A DNA stretch of 64,000 nucleotides from Nonomuraea sp. MG754425. Lineage in GTDB: Bacteria; Actinomycetota; Actinomycetes; Streptosporangiales; Streptosporangiaceae. Shown here piece by piece: positions 59,246 to 64,000 of this stretch. The notes under the pieces are model-generated. The model searched no databases and had not been told where the DNA came from. It saw only the letters and a list, made by a program, of their open reading frames with translations. Position 1 is the stretch's first letter, and the number at the start of each line of letters is the position of its first letter. The stretch is from positions 1 to 64,000 of the forward strand of contig NZ_SSXE01000010.1 of assembly GCF_021699195.1 (NCBI RefSeq), given 5' to 3'. The position numbers and the translations under genes are program-made.

Positions 59246-61044
59246 CGGGCCGCCCTGACCAACCGCAGGCCGGGGGTGTTGTCGGCCGGCGCCAAGGTGG
59301 CCAGCAACCGCCGTGTCCGCTCCCTGAAGTCGATCGCGACGAACTCGTTCGGCGTTCTGGTGGCGTCCAGGATCATCAGGTGGTCGTCGTCGAACCACCC
59401 CCACATCTCCGCGCCCTTGATCGAGTTCACGTACGTGTCCACCCGCGCGCCGGTGCCGGCGTCCCACGCGCACAGCGAACCGCCGCTGGGGCAGTGGGTC
59501 AGGATCAGCCGGCCGGACGGTGAGAACGGGTTGCGGCCCACGCTCGTTCCCGTCCACGGCATCGTCCGCACCTCGCGGCCCGTCAGGTCGCGGACGCGCA
59601 ACCCCGTGCCGCTCGTACCGCGGTAGGAGACGACGACCGCGTCACCCGCCGGTGACCAGGCGAAGGGGCCCAGACCCCGGTGCCGTTCCTCGTCGGTGTC
59701 GACCTGCCGCACCTGCCGCGAGGCCACCTCCACCACCACCCATCCCGTGGGCGGACGGTCCTCGCCCGGCCCGGTCAGCGTGAGCAGCAGCCGCGACGAC
59801 GCGCGGTCCCAGACCGGGAAGGCGGCCGACGCCGGCACCTGTACGGCGAATCGTTCTCCGGTCGGCCGGGCCACGAACGTGACCTCACCCGGACGGTGCA
59901 GCGCGAACCGGGAGCCGTCCGGGGCCGCCGCCAGGTCCTCGGCCGGCACCCCGGCCGCGGCGAACCCGCCGTCCGCGCCGGTACGCAGCCACGCGCCGCG
60001 CTCGCTCGTGTACCCCACGATCCGCTGGGGGTCGGCGGTGTTCTCGTGCAGGGTCAGCGCGAGTCCGGGCGCTCGCAGCGTGCCGGCCGGCCGGGGGAGC
60101 GGGGCGGGACCGGCCGTCGTCGCCAGCAGGTCGGGCACGGACGGGGCGGCGGGGACGCCGGCGGACGGCTCGGCTGTCACGCGCAGGCCCACCAGGTGCC
60201 CGGCCGCCGAGGCCAGCACCGCCACCGCCACTCCGCCCGCCACGAGCGCGCCCCGGATCCGCCGCCCGGTCCTCTCCGGCGGGCCGCCGTGCAGCGCCAT
60301 GATCGTCTGTGTCGAGTGGCCGACCAGCCGCAGCAGCAGTTCGGCCGCCTCCGGGCGTTGTCCGGGGGCCAGGCACGCCGCCACCAGAGGTCGGAGATGG
60401 TCGTCCAGCACCCGGAGGTCGGGCTCTGGTCCGGCGTCGGTCCCGGTGGCCGCGAAGAGCAGGGTGACCGCCCAGCCGAGCAGGTCCGCCTCCTGGCGCG
60501 CGCGCGATGTCACGGTGGAGGGCCGCATGTGCGCCGTGGCCAGGTCGTCGAGGCCGTGGCCGAGCACGCGGATGCCGTCCGAGCCCGCCAGCACGGTGCC
60601 CGGACGCAGGTCTCCGTGCGTGAGCCCCTGCTGGTGCAGGCTCATCAAAGCCGACGCCATCGCGATGCCCAGCCGGTGCAGCGCCGGTCCTGCCCAGGGG
60701 CCGCCCCGGGCCACCTGGTCCTCCAGGGACGTGCCCGTCACCTGCTCGCACACCGCGTACGGCCGTCCCTCATGGAGGCCGGCGGCCGTCACGCGGGCAA
60801 GCGAGGGAGCGTGCAGGGCGGTCAGCGCCTCGGTGACCCGCTGCACGGCCGGGCCGTCGGGGACCTGCCCGCGCAACCAGGTGATCTCCACCTGGTCGCC
60901 GTCGGGATCCTGCCCCAGATACACCTGTGACCGCTCATCATCACGTAAGCGACCTAATATCTCATTTCCGCCGATAGTGGGCGGATCGGGGAATCGGTCA
61001 GGAATGGTTGCCGTCCACAAATAGCTCGACAATCGACAGCGCAA
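59242..61044 (-). CDS. Kinase-like membrane protein, probable pseudokinase
   Basis: 600 residues in the longest frame; only TTG starts are available (61044, 61032, 61020), so the true N-terminus is uncertain. Kinase-like region up to ~245: VYLGQDPDGDQVEITWLRG (ATP lysine replaced), HGDLRPGTVLAG (Asn of the catalytic loop replaced by Thr), and LGHGLDDL instead of DFG. Membrane helix ~275-295, then a propeller-like extracellular region (FAWSPAGDAVVVSY, FSPSGRLILTHC). First gene of the three-gene operon, facing the GlnX/GlnH-like genes. Confidence 0.8.
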   Translation of the reverse strand: MRCRLSSYLWTATIPDRFPDPPTIGGNEILGRLRDDERSQVYLGQDPDGDQVEITWLRGQVPDGPAVQRVTEALTALHAPSLARVTAAGLHEGRPYAVCEQVTGTSLEDQVARGGPWAGPALHRLGIAMASALMSLHQQGLTHGDLRPGTVLAGSDGIRVLGHGLDDLATAHMRPSTVTSRARQEADLLGWAVTLLFAATGTDAGPEPDLRVLDDHLRPLVAACLAPGQRPEAAELLLRLVGHSTQTIMALHGGPPERTGRRIRGALVAGGVAVAVLASAAGHLVGLRVTAEPSAGVPAAPSVPDLLATTAGPAPLPRPAGTLRAPGLALTLHENTADPQRIVGYTSERGAWLRTGADGGFAAAGVPAEDLAAAPDGSRFALHRPGEVTFVARPTGERFAVQVPASAAFPVWDRASSRLLLTLTGPGEDRPPTGWVVVEVASRQVRQVDTDEERHRGLGPFAWSPAGDAVVVSYRGTSGTGLRVRDLTGREVRTMPWTGTSVGRNPFSPSGRLILTHCPSGGSLCAWDAGTGARVDTYVNSIKGAEMWGWFDDDHLMILDATRTPNEFVAIDFRERTRRLLATLAPADNTPGLRLVRAAR

Positions 61045-61103
61045 TTATCGGGCATCGGGCCCGGAAGGAGAAGATCTCGCAGGGCGGGAGGTTCGCCCCC
61101 TCG

Positions 61104-61155
61104 TCCGGTTTCCGACCGGAAATCTGTTGATCTTTTCGTTATTGTTGCCGATACT
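61104..61155 (+). promoter_or_regulatory. Promoter and dyad before GlnX/GlnH-like genes
   Basis: TTGATC (61127-61132), a 17-bp spacer and GATACT (61150-61155). A dyad TCCGGT-TTCCG-ACCGGA (61104-61120) lies just upstream of the -35. On the opposite strand GATAAT at 61049-61044 may serve the kinase operon. Confidence 0.5.
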
Positions 61156-61224
61156 CCCTCTTGCGGACCGAGCCCGCAGCGTTGATCGCTTTCCCCGCAC
61201 GAGTCGATCTCGGGAGGCGTGGTC

Positions 61225-62553
61225 ATGACGATGACGGTGCCGCCTCCGGTGCGGCGCGGGGAGTCGGTCTCCAGGCGGGTGCGTACGCTGGCCGGGCTGT
61301 CCCTGCTGGCCCTGGCCGTGCTGCTGGGCGCGATCCTGGCCGGCGCGGCGAGCACGGGCGCCAGCCTGCGCACCATCGGGCACGTCGCCGGGCCGCAGGT
61401 GCTGGCCACCGCGAGCCTCTACCGTCAGATGTCGGAGATGGACGCGCTGGTCGCCGAGACCCTGCTGCTGGGCAGGGAGTACGGCCCGCAACGGCAGACC
61501 GACCTGGCCGGCTACGACCGGTTACGGCTGGAGACCTCCGAGACCCTGCTCAACGCCTACCGGCTGGCCCTCGACGACCCCGTCCAGCAGCGCACGGTCG
61601 GCTCGCTGATCGAGGGGCTGGGCCGCTACGAGCGGCTGGCCGCGCAGGCCCGGCTGCTGGACATCCGCTCCCGGCACACCGCCGGACCGCCGCCGGACGA
61701 CGTGGTCGAGGCGTATCAGCAGGCCACCGACCTGATGCGGCGCGAGCTGCTGCCCCGGGCCTACAACCTGACCCTGGAGACCGGCACGATCGTCAGGCGC
61801 GCGCACGCCGCCGAGCGCTCGACCACCTCGACGGCCCGGGTCGCCGTCGGCGTCGCCGGGCTGCTCGCGCTGGCCTGCCTGCTGGGCCTGCAGGTCTACC
61901 TGACCGGCAGGTTCCGCCGGATCTTCGCACCGGCCCTGGTGGTCGCCACCGTGCTCGCCGGCGCCGCTCTGATCGGCGGCACCGCCCTGCTCGACCGGCA
62001 GGGCCAGGCGCTGGCGGAGGCCAAAGAGCGTGGCTTCGACTCGGTGCTCACCCTGACCAGAGCACGCGCGATCAGCAAGAGCATGCACGGGGACCAGAGC
62101 CGCTACCTGCTCGACCGCTTCCGCAGGGACACCTACGAGCACACCTTCCTGGACCAGTCGCAGACGATCGCCGCCGTCGACTCCACCAGCCTGCCCGACT
62201 ACCAGACCAAGCTGCACCCGGACTTCCAAGGACTGCTCGGCAGCCTGACGAGCCAGGACCGGCAGCGGCTCTTCCCCGTCTACCAGAGGTTCCAGCAGGC
62301 CGACGCGCGCATGCGGACCATGCCGGCCGAAGCGGCGATCAAATTCTGGGACGGAGAGCTGACCCGGACCTACGAGAGCTACGACAAGGTGGTGGAGCAA
62401 CTGGTCCGGCAGCACGAGACGGGCTTCGAGCGGGCCATCGGCAGCGGCGACCGAGCCCTGGAGGCGCTCTGGCGATCGGTTCCCGCCGGGCTGGCCGTCG
62501 GCGCGCTGCTCGTCCTGGCCGGAGTCTGGCCACGGCTGCGGGAGTACCGGTGA
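61225..62553 (+). CDS. GlnX-like membrane sensor protein
   Basis: 442 residues from the ATG at 61225 (GGGAGG seven bases before). Membrane helix ~22-44, an extracellular helical domain (LYRQMSEMDALVAETLLLG, as in GlnX-like and chemoreceptor sensor regions), helices around 195-215 and 228-250, a second extracellular helical domain, and a last helix ~415-435. Together with the GlnH-like gene that overlaps it (GTGA), this resembles GlnX of the mycobacterial PknG-GlnX-GlnH system. Here the kinases lie divergently. Confidence 0.75.
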   Translation: MTMTVPPPVRRGESVSRRVRTLAGLSLLALAVLLGAILAGAASTGASLRTIGHVAGPQVLATASLYRQMSEMDALVAETLLLGREYGPQRQTDLAGYDRLRLETSETLLNAYRLALDDPVQQRTVGSLIEGLGRYERLAAQARLLDIRSRHTAGPPPDDVVEAYQQATDLMRRELLPRAYNLTLETGTIVRRAHAAERSTTSTARVAVGVAGLLALACLLGLQVYLTGRFRRIFAPALVVATVLAGAALIGGTALLDRQGQALAEAKERGFDSVLTLTRARAISKSMHGDQSRYLLDRFRRDTYEHTFLDQSQTIAAVDSTSLPDYQTKLHPDFQGLLGSLTSQDRQRLFPVYQRFQQADARMRTMPAEAAIKFWDGELTRTYESYDKVVEQLVRQHETGFERAIGSGDRALEALWRSVPAGLAVGALLVLAGVWPRLREYR

Positions 62554-63350
62554 GAAGACTGCTGATCTGCCTGATCCTGCTGCTCACCGCCTGCGGCACG
62601 GCCCGGCCGGGCTCCCTCGTGGACAAGGACGAGCTGATCGTCGCCATCCGCCCCGACGTCCCGCTGATCAGCTTCCGGGGGCAGGACGGGGCCTACGCCG
62701 GATTCAACATCGACGTGGCCGGATACCTCGTCTCCCGGCTGGGCAAGCGGATCCGCTGGCTGGAGATCAAGGCCGACGACCAGCTCACCGTGCTCACCGA
62801 CGGCCGCGCCGACCTGGTCTTCGCCCACATGTCGGTCACCCCGGAGCGGAAGAAGGTGATCGACTTCGCCGGGCCGTACCACGTCGACTTCCAGGACATC
62901 GCGGTCCGGCCGGCCGACAAGGGCGCCATCCGCGACGTCCGCGACCTGGAGGGCCGCAAGATCTGCTGGGTGCGTGGCACGAACATCGCGCAGCGGATCA
63001 TCGACGAGCGCCGGGTCAAGGCGATCGCCGTCCCGGCGCCCGACTACAACGTCTGCCTGGAGATGATCGAGGACGGCAGGATCGACGCCATCTCCACCAA
63101 CAGCCAGATCCTGGCCGGGCTGCTCACCAAGCCGGGCGTCGATCTGCACCTGGTCGGCGCGGCCTTCAACGAGCAACGCACGTCGATCGGCCTTCGCAAG
63201 GGCGACGTCGACGGTTGCGAGGAGCTCAACCGGGCCATCACCCGGATGTACCAGGACGGCACGGCCCGCAGGCTGCTGGACAAGTGGTTCGGGGAGTCGG
63301 GCATCGACCTGTCGGTGGTCTCGGTGCCGCAGTTCGAGGGGTGCTCCTGA
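62550..63350 (+). CDS. GlnH-like solute-binding lipoprotein
   Basis: 266 residues, GTG start overlapping the upstream stop. Lipobox LLTAC with Cys15. Family 3 solute-binding fold: LIVAIRPDVPLISFRGQDGAYAGFNIDVAGYL, ADLVFAHMSVTPERKKVIDFAGPY, and a C-terminal YQDGTARRLLDKWFG. These bind polar amino acids such as Glu, Asp or Gln. No ABC permease is nearby, which fits a sensory rather than transport role alongside the GlnX-like protein. Confidence 0.87.
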   Translation: MRRLLICLILLLTACGTARPGSLVDKDELIVAIRPDVPLISFRGQDGAYAGFNIDVAGYLVSRLGKRIRWLEIKADDQLTVLTDGRADLVFAHMSVTPERKKVIDFAGPYHVDFQDIAVRPADKGAIRDVRDLEGRKICWVRGTNIAQRIIDERRVKAIAVPAPDYNVCLEMIEDGRIDAISTNSQILAGLLTKPGVDLHLVGAAFNEQRTSIGLRKGDVDGCEELNRAITRMYQDGTARRLLDKWFGESGIDLSVVSVPQFEGCS

Positions 63351-63391
63351 GCGGTCCCCGTCCGTGGCCGGCGGGCGGGGACCGCTCAGGA
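63345..63391 (+). terminator. Long hairpin terminator spanning glnH-like stop
   Basis: Perfect 16-bp stem TCCTGAGCGGTCCCCG / CGGGGACCGCTCAGGA with a 15-base loop. The TGA stop codon of the lipoprotein gene lies in the left arm. It lies between convergent genes and could act on both strands. Confidence 0.75.
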
Positions 63392-63402
63392 TCGAGCGTT
63401 GA

Positions 63403-63987
63403 TCACGTGGGCAGGCCGGTCAGCGGGGCGTCGTCCGATCCGACCGCCCCGCGGGTCGGAGGGCTGACGACCCACAGGACCTCGGCGTCGAGCGAGCTGG
63501 AGTTCGTGACCTTGTGCAGGACGCTGGAGCGGTACTCGATGCTGTCGCCCGTGACGAGCGTGTGCGAACTGTCGCCGAGTTTGAGTTCCACCGTGCCCGA
63601 CATGACGAGGATGACCTCGCTGGAATCGCCATGCTGGTACGCCTCGTCGCCGGTCGAACTGCCGGGCGGAAACACGGCCACGAAAACGTCGACGTCGCTG
63701 TCGGCACGGCGCGTGATCAGGGTTTTTCTCGCGCCTTTTCCCCAAGTCAGGTGCAGCCGGTCGCTTTCGTGCAGCACCGGGTCGCGCGGTTCCGGTTCCT
63801 CCGCGGCGAACAGGTCCGCCAACGGCACGCCCAGCGCGTTGGCGATCCGGTAGAGGGAGGCGACACTCGGTGCCGAGCGCCCGCGCTCGATCTGACTGAT
63901 GAAACTCTCGCTTAATTCGGATCGGCCGGCCAGTTCGCGCAGGGTCATCCTGAGTGCACTCCGGATGCTGCGGATCCGCTCGCCCAT
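63403..63987 (-). CDS. XRE-cupin transcriptional regulator (5' end may be cut)
   Basis: At least 194 residues. N-terminal XRE helix-turn-helix (IRSALRMTLRELAGRSELSESFISQIERGR, residues ~8-38), then a cupin domain (SSEVILVMSGTVELKLGDSSHTLVTGDSIEY). Such proteins control amino acid, polyamine or redox genes. The ATG at 63987 has AGGAG abutting it, which is too close, and the frame remains open to the window end, so the real start may lie beyond 64000. Confidence 0.85.
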   Translation of the reverse strand: MGERIRSIRSALRMTLRELAGRSELSESFISQIERGRSAPSVASLYRIANALGVPLADLFAAEEPEPRDPVLHESDRLHLTWGKGARKTLITRRADSDVDVFVAVFPPGSSTGDEAYQHGDSSEVILVMSGTVELKLGDSSHTLVTGDSIEYRSSVLHKVTNSSSLDAEVLWVVSPPTRGAVGSDDAPLTGLPT

Positions 63988-64000
63988 CTCCTGGTGGCTG

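Noticed and set aside
61045..61224. Short minus-strand frame starting MPDNCAVDC in the kinase/GlnX intergenic region
   Set aside because: No ribosome site and it ends inside the kinase-like gene; more likely promoter DNA.
1..64000. tRNA, rRNA, CRISPR, transposase or integrase genes
   Set aside because: None could be recognised by reading; small tRNAs would need a dedicated covariance search to exclude fully.

Overview
The window is high-GC actinobacterial chromosome. GC-rich third codon positions, a SARP regulator, a DUF574-type SAM methyltransferase, DUF6114/DUF6230, DUF6069, ECF sigma factors with SnoaL-like tails and many leaderless-type starts point to Streptosporangiales or Streptomycetales (a Nonomuraea/Actinomadura-like organism is plausible, but the genus cannot be proved from this sequence). 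I see no rRNA, tRNA, CRISPR array, insertion sequence, prophage or origin. Coding density is high. The region is dominated by small regulator-plus-enzyme modules: thirteen transcriptional regulators or sigma factors in 64 kb.

Layout. 0-16.5 kb: redox and detoxification modules, each beside its own regulator (LysR, AraC, MarR, XRE and ECF41 sigma next to DUF418, NTF2/YceI, FMN reductase, YceI, aldo/keto reductase and an NADH dehydrogenase-like flavoprotein), plus a methyltransferase/serine-hydrolase pair and a hydrolase/PLP dehydratase pair. 16.6-20 kb: a VTC / DUF4956 / CotH-kinase operon. 20.2-26 kb: an MvdD-like ATP-grasp ligase divergent from a 946-residue SARP, followed by a secreted protein with three exactly spaced HSGDENG repeats and a short degraded stretch. 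26-33 kb: AI-2E transporter, SDS-type alkylsulfatase, a glycine-zipper membrane protein, monooxygenase, TetR, the DUF6230-DUF6114 pair, an atypical thioredoxin and a secreted protein. 33-41.7 kb: GbsR/P450/hydrolase, NhaA, TetR/FAD monooxygenase, CBS protein/NhaD-ArsB transporter and a GcvH-like protein. 41.8-54.5 kb: FMN reductase-MFS-MerR operon, SDR, secreted phosphodiesterase-like protein, MarR/MFS, a four-repeat protein, an Acg nitroreductase/alcohol dehydrogenase/universal stress protein group, and an ECF sigma factor with a cupin-DUF6069 protein. 54.5-64 kb: an APH-fold kinase, three tandem kinase-like membrane proteins (one with intact catalytic residues, two apparent pseudokinases), divergent GlnX/GlnH-like sensor genes, and an XRE-cupin regulator cut by the window end.

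The most striking non-coding signal is a ~25-nt element (GGTG-N-GCCGGGAAG-Y-CTGGTCGGC) present three times, 30-37 nt before the starts of the P450, of NhaA, and of the CBS/NhaD-type operon. Each copy is followed by a pyrimidine stretch able to pair with the Shine-Dalgarno. It looks like a small translational control RNA, possibly ion-responsive. Other signals are ten genes with a TANNNT box 6-7 nt before an SD-less start, three convergent gene pairs whose stop codons share one CTAG, and an operon promoter with a 19-bp spacer and a central dyad matching MerR architecture.
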